DNA from: Actinomycetes bacterium | GTDB lineage: Bacteria > Actinomycetota > Acidimicrobiia > Acidimicrobiales > Aldehydirespiratoraceae | Assembly: GCA_024276495.1 (NCBI GenBank) | Contig: JAJRXC010000023.1 | Coordinates: 129,484-193,483, forward strand | Direction of reading: 5' to 3' | DNA length: 64,000 bases | In this document: positions 51,527 to 61,292 of the stretch, piece after piece | Layout: the number at the start of each line of letters is the position of its first letter | Numbering within the stretch: position 1 is the stretch's first letter | Notes under the pieces: model-generated | What the model saw: only the letters and a program-made list of their open reading frames with translations | Told to the model about the DNA's origin: nothing | The model's database searches: none | Position numbers and translations under genes: made by a program

Positions 51527-52744
51527 TCAGTCCGCGGCTCCGTCGGGATCCACATCGCCGGCCGGCACCACATCGTCGTCGAGCGCGGGATAGCCGCCGC
51601 GGCTCGCGATCCGGCGGATGCGCAGGATGTCGCGGCCCACGCCGATGCCGTCACGAATCGCCCGGACCGTCGACGTGTCGCTGTTCACGACCTCGACCGG
51701 CACTTCCTTCAGCGAGAACCCGTATCGCTCCACGAGGTGGAGGATCTCGATGTCGAACGCGAACCCGTCGATCCTCCCGGAACCGAGCAGCACCCGCGCC
51801 ACGTCGGACCGGAACGCCTTGCATCCACACTGGGTGTCGCGATAGTTGCCGAGCAACATGATGTTGGTGGCCATGTTCACCAGTCGGCTCCCGAACGACC
51901 GAAGCGCCGACGTCCCGACCAGGGTCTCGGACTCGTTGTCGTGGCGGTTTCCGATGACCACGTCCCAGCCGGCCTCCACCGCTTCGAGCATCGGGAGGAT
52001 CTGACGCGGGGCGTAGGCCAGGTCGGCGTCGGTGAACGCGACGGTCCGTCCGCCGGCGGCGGCGACACCGGTTCGAACGGCTGCTCCCTTCCCGCGGTTC
52101 TCCGGCTGCACGACCACCCGGTCGGCGCCGGCTTCGCGGGCCGTCGCGGCGGTGGCATCGGTCGATCCGTCGTCGACGACCACGATCTCGAGGTCGCCGG
52201 CGGCGTCGAGCTCGCCCAGTTCGCGGCGGATGGCCGCCACTGTCGCGGCGATGCGGGCTTCTTCGTGAAAAGCGGGCACGACGACCGACAAGCGCACCCG
52301 GCCCGGCGAAGGGGGGCGCGAGACGGCCATGTCCTGTTCACGGCGCACCGCCCGGAACAAGACGAGACGATGGGCGGCCGCCCGCAGCGTCGCCGCGGCG
52401 ACGAGGGCGGGGATCTTGGCGGCCAGCGGTGAGACACCGCCGAGCGACACGAAGATCGCGAGGTCGACCGTGCCGGCGACGAGCGCGACCGCGGCGAAGA
52501 CCGGTGGCTGCCGTATCCAGCGATCCAGGGTGTCGCCCCTCAGGGTCACCCGGCCGTGCAACGACAGTGAGATGACCGCGGCGGCCGCGAGGGCGAAGAC
52601 GTCGGCCGGGGCACGGGGAAGACCCCACTCGACGAGCCCGACCGCCAACCCGATGTCGACCGCGGTGGCGACCGCGCCGACGATCGCGAAGCGCCCGGGG
52701 GCCGGCCCTCTCCCACCGGTCGACGAGCGGGTCGAGTCGTTCAC
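51527..52744 (-). CDS. GtrA-like/GT2 fusion glycosyltransferase
   Basis: The protein has 405 aa, GTG overlapping the previous stop (GTGA). Residues 1-135 hold four membrane helices of the GtrA/DPMS type (FAIVGAVATAVDIGLAVGLVEW, VFALAAAAVISLSLHGRVTL). Residues about 155-390 are a family-2 transferase: LSVVVPAFHEEARIAATV, VVVDDGSTDATAATA, FTDADLAYAP (the DxD region), GNRHDNES and TQCGCKAFRSDVARVL. This resembles dolichol/polyprenyl-phosphate mannose or glucose synthases, often found with GtrA domains. It should make a polyprenyl-linked sugar for the large membrane protein next door. Confidence 0.88.
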   Translation of the reverse strand: MNDSTRSSTGGRGPAPGRFAIVGAVATAVDIGLAVGLVEWGLPRAPADVFALAAAAVISLSLHGRVTLRGDTLDRWIRQPPVFAAVALVAGTVDLAIFVSLGGVSPLAAKIPALVAAATLRAAAHRLVLFRAVRREQDMAVSRPPSPGRVRLSVVVPAFHEEARIAATVAAIRRELGELDAAGDLEIVVVDDGSTDATAATAREAGADRVVVQPENRGKGAAVRTGVAAAGGRTVAFTDADLAYAPRQILPMLEAVEAGWDVVIGNRHDNESETLVGTSALRSFGSRLVNMATNIMLLGNYRDTQCGCKAFRSDVARVLLGSGRIDGFAFDIEILHLVERYGFSLKEVPVEVVNSDTSTVRAIRDGIGVGRDILRIRRIASRGGYPALDDDVVPAGDVDPDGAAD

Positions 52745-55700
52745 CGGACCGGATCGTCGTCGACCGTGTCCGTCTGCTCGTCCGCGTTGATCACGTCGGC
52801 CAGCAGCTCGGCGGGGCGGATCACGCTCGATCGGTAGATCATCGTCTCGATCAGGATCGGAAGCGACACGAAGAACAAGACGATCAGCGCGACCACGGCC
52901 GGGCCGAGCACGACGATCGACGCCCACGGTTTGTCGCCTCCGGGGACGAGCCCGGCGCTCCACGTCTTCGCGCCCGCGTAGAGCATCGCCGACCAGCCGA
53001 ACGCCAACAGCGCGCTCCCGAGCGCGAGCAGGCCCTTGCGGTGCCGGGACTCCACCTCCTCGCTGATCTCGGCGACCGCGGCCGCGCCGACGACCCCGGC
53101 TCTCACATCGTCGAGCAGCGTGTCGCGGGCCGGAAGCGCGGGACCCGGATCTCCGAAGTCCCACAGGCGGCCACGAAGCGACGCCACCGGGACCCGGACG
53201 GACAGGAACGCGGCGACGACTCCGAGCAGGGTCAGCGCGGTCGCCACCAGCTCGATGTTGGATCGGCTGTAGGTGAGCTCGACGTCGGTGGCGGTCGGTA
53301 CGACGACCATGAGGTTGGGCGCGACCCGGTAGGGACCGTCGGCGCCGGAGACCTCCCAGTTCGGGAAGTAGCTCGTTCTGACGAGCACGGGGGAACCGAT
53401 CCGGTCGACCTCGAAGGAGATGGACGCGACGTCGACCACGACATCGCTGACCTGGGCCGGGTCGACGTCGACTGGTTCGAGCCACTCCGGCGCCAGTTCG
53501 GCGAGGCGACGCATCACCTCGACCCGGTCGCCCGACTCGACTGCGGCGGCGTAGGCGGGTTCGGTCGCGAGGAGGTCGTCGAGCGACGACCGCGGCCAGC
53601 TCGCCGGGCCGTCGGCGGCGACCAACTGCGTGTCGGGGCCGGCCTCCCACCACGCGACGGTCGGGACGAGCCACTCCTCGCCGCCCGCGTCGACCCCTTC
53701 GACCACGACCGGCTGCCGGTCGAGGCCTTCGACGACGGATTGGCCGTCGACCATGAAGATGACCCAGGGGCCGCTCGTCGCGATCTCGGTGAGCCCCGCC
53801 TGGGCGCGGGCCTGGGTGATGGCCTGGTCGGTGGCGGCCATGTAGTAGCGCACCCCGAGGGTACGGAGTCCGTCGATGCCCTTCTCGACCGACAGCGGCG
53901 AGTAGGGCATGTCGCGCATGGCCCGGGACGGGCCGGCGGAGAGCTCGGATTGCAGCAGGAAGTGGTAGGGGGTCGTGGCCGACGCCTCGAAGTAGAGCCC
54001 CTCCATCGAGCCGATGCAGCCGTCGGTCCAGTGGGGCAGCAGCATCGGGGCCATCGGCGTGCCGTAGCCGCCCAGACGGTCGCCGTCGTACTCCCACAAC
54101 GACTGTCCGCACCCGAACGTCTGCCCGACGCGATCCATGGTCGCGACCAGGTTGCGGTACTCCTCGGCGGTGGCCCGCTGCTCGTAGCCGGTGTAGTTGT
54201 AGCGCATCCAGCCCGGCCCGAGGTTGAGCTCCTGGGTTCCCTGGTTGCCGAGCCAATCCCAGTCGAGGCCGTATTCGGTGACGCCGTCGTCGACATAGAG
54301 CGAACCGAACGGGAGGGAACGCAGCGGGAACGCCAACACGGTCAGGATCACGACCGTCGCGAAGATCGCCGGGATGCCGGCGGTCCAGGTCGGTTGCCGC
54401 AGCCGGATCTGGTCGGGCGTGCGCAGGAAGTCGGCCACCAGTCGGGCCGTTTCCGCGATGGCGATCCCGGCCAGCAGATAGATCGACAGGTAGTAGAACG
54501 GCAGGATCCGCACGTTCCACAGGCGGGTCTCGGGCAGCAGGAAGAACGCGACCGCGAACATCCCGGCGACGAGGGTCAGCGCCATCCCCAACCGCACCCG
54601 CCGGATGCCGCTGATGATCGCGCCGACGACCGCCGCCACGACGAAGACCTGCAGCGGGAGCTCGTTGACCAGGAACTCGTGGCCGCCGAAGTTGCCGCTG
54701 CGACTCCACAGCGCGGCGACATAGTCACGCTCCTTGCCCCAGCCCATGTCGTTCAGGTACTTCACGTTCCAGGCGAACGGCAGCACCCAGAACGCGGCGA
54801 GGAGACCGCCGAGCGGTGCCGCGACCGCCAACCACGAGATCTCTCGTCGGCCGGGACGGACCGCCACGAGGGCGACGGTCGCCACGATCGCGAAGAACGC
54901 GGCGAACAAGTGGGTCAGCCCGGCGAGCGCCAGCAGGCCACCGGCGAGCGCCCGGTGCCGCCTGGTGCGCAGGCCCCGGGCCGCAACCCCGACATAGAGC
55001 ACCGCGACCGACAGGCCGATCGAATAGGCGAACTCGCCGGCCATCGTCGACATCACGTTGCCGCCGTAGATGTTGTACGAGCGGTCGAAGAGGAACGGCA
55101 GGGTCATGACCGACATGAGCGCCGGCCCCGGATAGGCGAGCCCGCCGAGACGTCCGGCGGCGTAGGCCGCGACCGGCAGGGTCACGATTCCCGAGATCGC
55201 CACGAGCTTCATGGCCACCCCGTAGGGAACCGGGACGATCAGGATCGTCGCGACGACGGCTCCCGCCGTGATCAGGCCCCGCCACCGTCCCTGATCACGG
55301 GCCAGGCGATGGACGAGGGATCCGACGGCGAAGGGAAGCACGATGCCGGCGATCGCGAGGTCCATCGACGCGTCGTTGTAGGTGAAGGGTTCGACCGGGG
55401 ACCAGGGGAGGATCCGGCCGGGGTCGAGGAGACGTCCGTCGTAGCGCCACGACATCGCCACGCTCAAGGCGGCGGCACCGACCATGGCTGCCCGGCCCAC
55501 GCTCGCGTCCTTGCGCAGCCGTCGGGCGATCTCGCCGGCGGCGAGGACGAGGCCGACCAGCGAGTAGAAGTCGGCGTCGACCTGCAGCGGTCCGAGGTCG
55601 AAACCGATCCCCACGTTGACCATGACGATCGCCAGCGACGGGAGCACCATGTAGAACGTGAACGCCGGGAACCCGGCGTACCAGTCGGGCGACCAGCCGG

Positions 55701-55941
55701 TGAGTCGGAAGTTCGGCAGCAACTCGTCGCGAAGGAATGCCGGCGACCAGACGTGGGCGCCCATGTCGCCGCCGGTCGGAGTCGTGTCGAGGAACCAGGT
55801 CCACGGCGACATCGTCCACACCACGAAGATCGTGGCGGCGGCGACGATGCCACCGGTGATGACGGCGCGGCGATCGCGACGGGCCGGGGCATCCGTCTCG
55901 TCGCTGGTCGGTTCGGTCCGCGCGGCACTGGGCAGGGTCAT
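52741..55941 (-). CDS. Large membrane protein of the 6-pyruvoyl-tetrahydropterin-synthase-related family
   Basis: The protein has 1066 aa with about 13 membrane helices in the first half. GDMGAHVWSPAFLRDELLPNFRLTGWSPDWYAGFPAFTFYM (about 60-100) has the acidic loop typical of GT-C and of the PTPS-related membrane family. A large outer domain follows (about 570-870: GLDWDWLGNQGTQELNLGPGWMRYNYTGYEQR...), then three more helices at the C-terminus. It probably builds or exports envelope glycans using polyprenyl-linked sugars from the adjacent GT2 enzyme (inference). The GTGA overlap couples the two genes. Confidence 0.8.
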   Translation of the reverse strand: MTLPSAARTEPTSDETDAPARRDRRAVITGGIVAAATIFVVWTMSPWTWFLDTTPTGGDMGAHVWSPAFLRDELLPNFRLTGWSPDWYAGFPAFTFYMVLPSLAIVMVNVGIGFDLGPLQVDADFYSLVGLVLAAGEIARRLRKDASVGRAAMVGAAALSVAMSWRYDGRLLDPGRILPWSPVEPFTYNDASMDLAIAGIVLPFAVGSLVHRLARDQGRWRGLITAGAVVATILIVPVPYGVAMKLVAISGIVTLPVAAYAAGRLGGLAYPGPALMSVMTLPFLFDRSYNIYGGNVMSTMAGEFAYSIGLSVAVLYVGVAARGLRTRRHRALAGGLLALAGLTHLFAAFFAIVATVALVAVRPGRREISWLAVAAPLGGLLAAFWVLPFAWNVKYLNDMGWGKERDYVAALWSRSGNFGGHEFLVNELPLQVFVVAAVVGAIISGIRRVRLGMALTLVAGMFAVAFFLLPETRLWNVRILPFYYLSIYLLAGIAIAETARLVADFLRTPDQIRLRQPTWTAGIPAIFATVVILTVLAFPLRSLPFGSLYVDDGVTEYGLDWDWLGNQGTQELNLGPGWMRYNYTGYEQRATAEEYRNLVATMDRVGQTFGCGQSLWEYDGDRLGGYGTPMAPMLLPHWTDGCIGSMEGLYFEASATTPYHFLLQSELSAGPSRAMRDMPYSPLSVEKGIDGLRTLGVRYYMAATDQAITQARAQAGLTEIATSGPWVIFMVDGQSVVEGLDRQPVVVEGVDAGGEEWLVPTVAWWEAGPDTQLVAADGPASWPRSSLDDLLATEPAYAAAVESGDRVEVMRRLAELAPEWLEPVDVDPAQVSDVVVDVASISFEVDRIGSPVLVRTSYFPNWEVSGADGPYRVAPNLMVVVPTATDVELTYSRSNIELVATALTLLGVVAAFLSVRVPVASLRGRLWDFGDPGPALPARDTLLDDVRAGVVGAAAVAEISEEVESRHRKGLLALGSALLAFGWSAMLYAGAKTWSAGLVPGGDKPWASIVVLGPAVVALIVLFFVSLPILIETMIYRSSVIRPAELLADVINADEQTDTVDDDPVR

Positions 55942-55998
55942 GGCGTCACCATCGTGCCACCCGGCCACCGGCTGGCGGTGACGGGTCGTCGCCGTCGG

Positions 55999-56199
55999 TC
56001 AGGGGCGATACCGGACCCGGGGTGGGTCGAGCTGACCGAGATCGTGGATGACACCTTCGAGGTTCGTGAGCCGTCCGTCGACCTGCCACCATCGCCGGTC
56101 GCACTTGGCGCAGCTGCACAACACCCGCTCGCCTGCACCCACGTTGATCGTGATCGTCACCAGAGGTGCCCCGCAGCCGGGGCATTCCGTGCTCGCCAT
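55999..56199 (-). CDS. Small zinc-ribbon protein
   Basis: The protein has 66 aa. Two CxxC knuckles, TECPGCGAP and CSCAKCDRRWW, should hold one zinc. A Trp-rich strand and DLGQLDPPRVRY follow. It resembles no named family I can place; nucleic-acid or protein contact is usual for such ribbons. GGGAAAGAG lies about 10 bases before the ATG. It stands between the CAAX protease and the large membrane protein in the same direction. Confidence 0.65.
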   Translation of the reverse strand: MASTECPGCGAPLVTITINVGAGERVLCSCAKCDRRWWQVDGRLTNLEGVIHDLGQLDPPRVRYRP

Positions 56200-56305
56200 C
56201 TGTCTCTTTCCCCACGTCGTTTGTCGCCACTCCTTCGGCGCAGAGAGTGGGAATCTGAGGCAAAGACCCGAGAAATACCACGTAGCGTGGTGAACGGGAC
56301 CGCAC

Positions 56306-57115
56306 TCAGTAGATCTCTCGGAGGAGCAGCACCACCGTGGTGGCGTTGAAACCGGCATGGATCCAGATCGCGGTGCCGAGACGACCGGTGCGTTGCAGCC
56401 CGAGCGCCGAGATCGCACCGATCAGGAACAGGCCGGGGAACTGCAACAGCTGGAAATGGGTGCTCGCGAAGATCGCGGACGACGCGACGACCGCCGCGAC
56501 CGGGCCGAACCGTCGATCGGCCCACATGCCCGCGAAACCACGAAAGAGAACCCCACGGAAAAGGATCTCCTCGGCGAGCGGTGCGCCGATGATGGTGAGC
56601 ACGACCAGGGCCACGACACCGATCGGCGATGTCGCACCGGCGATCAGATCTCTCGCCGGCCCCTCCAGATCGGCATCGTCGAGCAGGCGAAGGATCGGCC
56701 AGTAGACCGCCGGCAACACCACCGCCTGGGTCACGACACCGATCAGCAACCCCACCGGCACATCGATCGGGGCCATTCCCCATCCGAGGTCGCGGCGCCA
56801 GTGGAGGCCCCGGCTCCGCCCCGCCAACCAGGGGACGCCGACGAAACCGGCCCACAGCGGAAGGTTCAACAAGGTCGAGACGACCAGCGGAACCCGATTG
56901 TGGTCGAGTGGCGCCCCGATCCCCCACTGTCCGACGACCCGACCGAAATCGCTGCCGTTGGCCGAGGGCACGTCGAAGTCCCAGCCACCCGCCGCGATCA
57001 CCGCGGCGCCGACGAAGGTGGAGACGATGAAACCGATGCCGAGGGAGACGATCGCGAGCATGGCCCGCCATCCCGGCGCCGGGCCGTGACCCGGTGCGGC
57101 GACTCGCTCATCCAT
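56306..57115 (-). CDS. CPBP-family intramembrane metalloprotease (CAAX/Abi)
   Basis: The protein has 269 aa, about eight hydrophobic helices. The catalytic motif EEILFRGVLFRG (about 185-196) gives the paired Glu and Arg. The His of motif 2 is in FASTHFQLLQFPGLFLIGAI (about 223) and motif 4 is in IWIHAGFNATTVV (about 252-264). These membrane proteases process prenylated or small peptides, or act in immunity and regulation; the target is unknown. Confidence 0.88.
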   Translation of the reverse strand: MDERVAAPGHGPAPGWRAMLAIVSLGIGFIVSTFVGAAVIAAGGWDFDVPSANGSDFGRVVGQWGIGAPLDHNRVPLVVSTLLNLPLWAGFVGVPWLAGRSRGLHWRRDLGWGMAPIDVPVGLLIGVVTQAVVLPAVYWPILRLLDDADLEGPARDLIAGATSPIGVVALVVLTIIGAPLAEEILFRGVLFRGFAGMWADRRFGPVAAVVASSAIFASTHFQLLQFPGLFLIGAISALGLQRTGRLGTAIWIHAGFNATTVVLLLREIY

Positions 57116-57147
57116 CAGGACGCGGCGCTCATCGGGCCGGGCCTCGG

Positions 57148-57384
57148 CTAGCCGGCGTAGCGCAGCTGGTGCACCGGTCCGACCGAGCGTCGATCACGCA
57201 GCTCCCAGCCCCTCGGCGCGTTGGTCCGGTCGCCGTGGTGGCCGCACAGGTCGTGGTTGGCCGGCGAATCCTCGGCCCGGAGATCGTCGAGCCAGACCGT
57301 TCGCTGGGCATACACGTACGACAGGGTCGCAGTGGCGGGACGGCCACAACCGGGACGGGCACAACGACGATTCACGAATGGCAC
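57148..57384 (-). CDS. DUF3499 zinc-binding protein
   Basis: The protein has 78 aa, GTG start. RRCARPGCGRPATATLSYVYAQRTVWLDDL and HDLCGHHGDRTNAPRGWELRD give a treble-clef-like site (three Cys and His) unique to actinobacteria. In Mycobacterium and Streptomyces the gene adjoins phosphomannomutase and whiB genes. Here ftsH and a thioredoxin-like gene follow on the opposite strand. Function unknown. Confidence 0.85.
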   Translation of the reverse strand: MPFVNRRCARPGCGRPATATLSYVYAQRTVWLDDLRAEDSPANHDLCGHHGDRTNAPRGWELRDRRSVGPVHQLRYAG

Positions 57385-57445
57385 CGTACCGTCCGATGGA
57401 GTGCGAGTCGGGGATCACTGCGACCGTTCCCGCCCCTCACAGGTC

Positions 57446-57451
57446 TACCCT
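57446..57451 (+). promoter_or_regulatory. -10 box TACCCT of ftsH
   Basis: TACCCT ends six bases before the ATG at 57458. It gives the same leaderless geometry as at many other genes in the window and supports the start of the interrupted ftsH frame. Confidence 0.6.
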
Positions 57452-57457
57452 CTAACC

Positions 57458-59383
57458 ATGGCGTCAAATCCTCCTCCGCCCCCTCCCCCGCCGCCCCGCG
57501 GCGACGACAAGTCGACGCGGGCGCTGCGCCAGGACGGGAGCGGCTGGTCCCGCTACGCCGTGTGGATCCTCATCGGATCCGTGTTGGCCATTTAGCTGGT
57601 CACCGCCCTGCTCCCCAGCGAGAGCCGCGAGTCGGTCGACTACTCCGACTTCCTCGAACGGGTCAACCGGGGGGAGGTCGTCGAGGCGGTCTACGACAAC
57701 ACCGATGGTGGCATCGAGTTCTCCACCGCGACCACCGAGTTCCGCACCGTCGGCCCGACCCCACTTCCCGACGACGACGTCGCCAACATCAGTGCCCAGA
57801 CGACGCTGGAGTTCAAGACGCCCCGGCCGGGCTTTCTCACCTCGATGCTCCCTCTGCTGCTGCCGGTCGGTCTGCTGATCCTCTTCTTCGTCTGGATGCA
57901 GCGCCGGGCCCAGGGCCAGATGGGCAACATCATGTCGATCGGGAGAAGCAAGGCGAAGACCTACTCCACCGAACGACCGGGCACGACCTTCGACGACGTC
58001 GCCGGGTACGAAGGGGTCAAACGGGAGATCACCGAGGTCGTCGACTTCCTCAAGCATCCCGATCGCTTCGCCGAGATCGGCGCCCGGATCCCGAAGGGTG
58101 TTCTGCTCGTGGGCCCCCCCGGCACCGGCAAGACCCTCATCGCGAAGGCGGTCGCCGGAGAGGCCGGCGTGCCGTTCCTGTCCGTCACCGGCTCCGATTT
58201 CATGGAGATGTTCGTCGGTGTGGGCGCCAGCCGGGTGCGCGACCTTTTCGATTCGGCCCGCAAGATGGGAAAGGCGATCATCTTCATCGACGAGATCGAT
58301 TCCATCGGCCGAAAGCGCGGCGCCGGGCTCGGCGGCGGCCACGACGAGCGCGAACAGACGCTCAACCAGATGCTGGCGGAGATGGACGGTTTCGAGGCGA
58401 CCGAGGGCATCGTCATGATGGCGGCCACCAACCGGCCCGACATCCTCGATCCGGCCCTGTTGCGTCCCGGCCGATTCGACCGACAGGTCATCGTGCCGCT
58501 CCCCGAGCTGGAGGATCGCAAGAAGATCCTCGCGGTGCACCTGAAGGGAAAGCGCTCGGCCGACGATGTCGACATCAACGTCATCGCCCGCGGCGCCCCC
58601 GGCATGAGCGGCGCCGACCTCGCGAACCTCGTCAACGAAGCCGCCCTGTTCGCGGTCCGTCGGGGCAGCGACGTCATCGCCGCCACCGACTTCGACGCCG
58701 CCCGCGACCGCGTGCTGCTCGGCATCGAACGGAAGTCGATGGTGCGCACCCAGGCCGACCTCGAACGAACCGCCTACCACGAGGCGGGCCACGCCCTGTG
58801 CGCGGCCGTGCAGGAAAACCATGACCCGGTCCACAAGGTGTCCATCATCGCGACCGGGATGGCCCTCGGCGTCACGATGACCCTTCCCGCCGAGGACCGC
58901 CACACGATGGACAAGGCCGAGGCCCAGGCCCGCATGATCATGGCGATGGGCGGCCGGGTCGCCGAGTCGCTGGTCTTCAACGAGTACTCCTCCGGCGCGG
59001 CGAACGATCTGCAGCAGGCGACCACCATCGCCCGGCGGATGGTGACCGAGTGGGGGATGAGCGAGGCCGTCGGCCCCATGTCGCTGGCCGACAACGGCCC
59101 GGTGTTCCTCGGCGAGGACATGATGCAGACCAAGGCGTACTCCCCCGCGACCGCCAAGCTCGTCGACGACGAGATCCGTCGAATCCTGGTGGAGATGGAG
59201 GACCGCTGTCGTGATCTCCTCACCGAGTACCGGCACGGCCTCGATCTCGTTGCCCGTGCGCTGCTCGAACACGAGACGATCTCCGGCGCGGAGGTCTCCC
59301 GCTTGATCGACGTCTCGCGCTCCGGTCCGATCGCCGAGTCCGACGCCACACCCGCCGAAGTCCCAGGCCTCGAAGACGCCTGA
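57458..59383 (+). CDS. ftsH: FtsH membrane protease with an in-frame TAG in the first membrane helix
   Basis: The frame has 642 codons. A proline-rich start is followed by the first helix ([13 protein letters not shown], then TAG at 57593-57595, codon 46, then LVTALLPS in the same phase). The outer domain and second helix ([14 protein letters not shown]) lead to the AAA domain with Walker A GPPGTGKT (about 219-226), Walker [10 protein letters not shown] and the SRH. The zinc site is HEAGH (441-445). All later motifs are intact. The natural codon was probably TGG. Without readthrough only the first 45 residues are made; the next ATG (57845) would give a protein lacking helix 1 and the outer domain. 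ftsH is usually important for growth, so a read error or mutation needs checking. Confidence 0.85.
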
Positions 59384-59385
59384 TC

Positions 59386-59844
59386 ATGGACCGGGTGCTC
59401 CTGGTTCTCGGAGGACTGGCCATCGCCGGGGCTGTCGCCGCGCTCCTCGGTCGTCGACCCGACGCGCCGGCGGTGAACACCACCCACGTTCCTCGTCAAC
59501 TCGACCGCGCCGACTTCACCCGGCCCGACGCGCCGTGGCTCGTCGCCGTCTTCACCTCGGCGACGTGCCACTCGTGCGCCGCCGTTTGGGACCGCGCCCG
59601 CCAACTCGAGAGCGATCAGGTCGCGGTGGCCGAGGTCGAGGTCGGGCGGGATGCGACGCTCCACGAGCGGTACCGGATCGATGCCGTCCCGACCCTCGTC
59701 ATCAGTGACGCGGCCGGTGTCGTTCGGCGGGCGTTTCTCGGAACCGTGTCGGCGCCGGATCTGGGTGCCGCGATCGACGACGTGCGACGGACCGGGTCGT
59801 CGGCCGCCGAAACGGCAGCCGACGAGGGCGACCACGGCATCTGA
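59386..59844 (+). CDS. Membrane-anchored thioredoxin-like protein
   Basis: The protein has 152 aa. The N-terminal helix VLLVLGGLAIAGAVAALLG anchors it. The thioredoxin fold has the active site TSATCHSCAAVW (CxxC as CHSC, about 62-69) and the cis-Pro in RIDAVPTLVISD (about 103). It faces outside if the helix is inserted N-in, or is a cytoplasmic-side redox protein if not. It follows ftsH by two bases, so it is probably co-transcribed. Partner unknown. Confidence 0.82.
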   Translation: MDRVLLVLGGLAIAGAVAALLGRRPDAPAVNTTHVPRQLDRADFTRPDAPWLVAVFTSATCHSCAAVWDRARQLESDQVAVAEVEVGRDATLHERYRIDAVPTLVISDAAGVVRRAFLGTVSAPDLGAAIDDVRRTGSSAAETAADEGDHGI

Positions 59845-59858
59845 GGCGGCGCCGACCG

Positions 59859-61292
59859 TCAGTCGACCAGCGCGGTCGGAGGGTCGGCCATGATCGCCAT
59901 CGCCAGTCCGTGGACCGAGACATCGGCGAACTCCCGTCCGACCACCACCGGCGACGTCGACTCGATGATCGCGATCGGTCGGTCGCCGCCGAGCTCCGCC
60001 GCGGTGATGACCGACCGGTGACCGGCACCGATCTCTACCTCGGCGATCTGTTCGAGCCCGCCGTCGACCACCACCGAGACGGTCGCGGTCGCGATCGTCG
60101 ATGACGACGGGTTGAAGATCACGACCGATCCGTCGTCGGACTCCGCCGGCGCGATCCACCTCGTCGACGCGGCGTCGGAGCCGACCATGGCCGAGAGATT
60201 CGAGACAGGTCCGTCACCGAAGGGCAGTTCGCTCTCGACCATCACCGCGACCGGTTGCCCCCCGAGAGACCGGGCGACCATCGACAGCACGCCGACCCCT
60301 TCCAGCCTGCTCTCGTCGGCGATCGCCACCGCCACGCCCCGACCGGGGCGCACCGTCAGCTGGATCGGGTCGAACTCGAGCTCGCCGTCGGCGATGATCT
60401 CCAGATCGACCTCGGCCGTCTCGGTCGTGGACGGGTTCACGACCGTGACGACGTCGTCTCGCGTGCCCCGCCGCACCGTGGGGAGATACCAGATCGGTGC
60501 CGCGTCGGCGCTGGCCGGGGTGACCGCGAGGCCGTGCCGCTGCTCGTTCTCGACGATCTGGAGCCGGGACACGGCCACGCTTCCGGTCACCACGTCGATG
60601 ATCGCGCTCACCCGCGACGCGACGGTCACCTCTTCGGTGATGTCGATCGCGACGACCCGACGGGCCGGGACCACCACGCCCGAGCGCGAATCGATGCCGA
60701 CATCGGAGTCGAAACGAATGTCGAGCACCGCGTCGTCGAGGAAGGGGTTGAGGACGAGCAACATCATCTCCTCGCCGAGCTCCCGCTTCCGGGTCGCGCC
60801 GGACGCCGCGAGCCACGTGGTCGCCGTGCGGGTGTGGCAGGGCGCTCGATCCGAACCGCGGGCGGCATCTTCGGCGTTGACCTCACCGACATATGTCTGC
60901 TCGACGACGACATCGGCCGAGTCGACCTCGACCACGGCACCGAGCCACGCGGAGTCGGGCACGAGATCGGCGAGGCGGACCAGTCGGCGTTCGCCCGCGT
61001 CGAGGAGCTCCTCGACCGACCGGGGTTCGGCGCCGGTGCCGCTGCGCACCCCGGTGACGATCGCGGTGGCCGGCTCCGACCCGGCGTTGATCAACTCGAG
61101 CGCGACCTCGGCGACACCACCGGGCGCGGACCCTCCCGGGCAGAACCAGACACCACCGCCGCCGGTGAAAGGGACGGACCCGGCGAGCTCGACCGGGACG
61201 TCGGCGGACGGGCGATCGCGGCGATCCGCGACGAAGCCCCCGACCAGCGCCGCGACGACGACGGCGACGACCAACAGCCGGGCGGGTCTCAC
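59859..61292 (-). CDS. DUF5719-family surface protein
   Basis: The protein has 477 aa, GTG overlapping the upstream glycosyltransferase stop (GTGA). An N-terminal helix (LLVVAVVVAALVGGFVA) precedes an extracellular part made of repeated Ig-like beta modules (VVIFNPSSSTIATATVSVVVDGGLEQI, VTVVNPSTTETAEVDLEII, LLVLNPFLDDAVLDI), each built around a VxNP turn. Single Cys pairs lie in WFCPGGS and APCHTRT. In other actinobacteria DUF5719 follows the same large GT2 membrane gene, as here, so the two act together at the cell surface, probably in glycan export or attachment. Confidence 0.82.
   Translation of the reverse strand: MRPARLLVVAVVVAALVGGFVADRRDRPSADVPVELAGSVPFTGGGGVWFCPGGSAPGGVAEVALELINAGSEPATAIVTGVRSGTGAEPRSVEELLDAGERRLVRLADLVPDSAWLGAVVEVDSADVVVEQTYVGEVNAEDAARGSDRAPCHTRTATTWLAASGATRKRELGEEMMLLVLNPFLDDAVLDIRFDSDVGIDSRSGVVVPARRVVAIDITEEVTVASRVSAIIDVVTGSVAVSRLQIVENEQRHGLAVTPASADAAPIWYLPTVRRGTRDDVVTVVNPSTTETAEVDLEIIADGELEFDPIQLTVRPGRGVAVAIADESRLEGVGVLSMVARSLGGQPVAVMVESELPFGDGPVSNLSAMVGSDAASTRWIAPAESDDGSVVIFNPSSSTIATATVSVVVDGGLEQIAEVEIGAGHRSVITAAELGGDRPIAIIESTSPVVVGREFADVSVHGLAMAIMADPPTALVD

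Noticed and set aside
53041-56349. Very long open frame on the + strand (about 1100 codons)
   Set aside because: It is the high-GC mirror of the membrane-protein gene on the minus strand. Its composition is Arg/Gly/Asp-rich without any recognisable domain.
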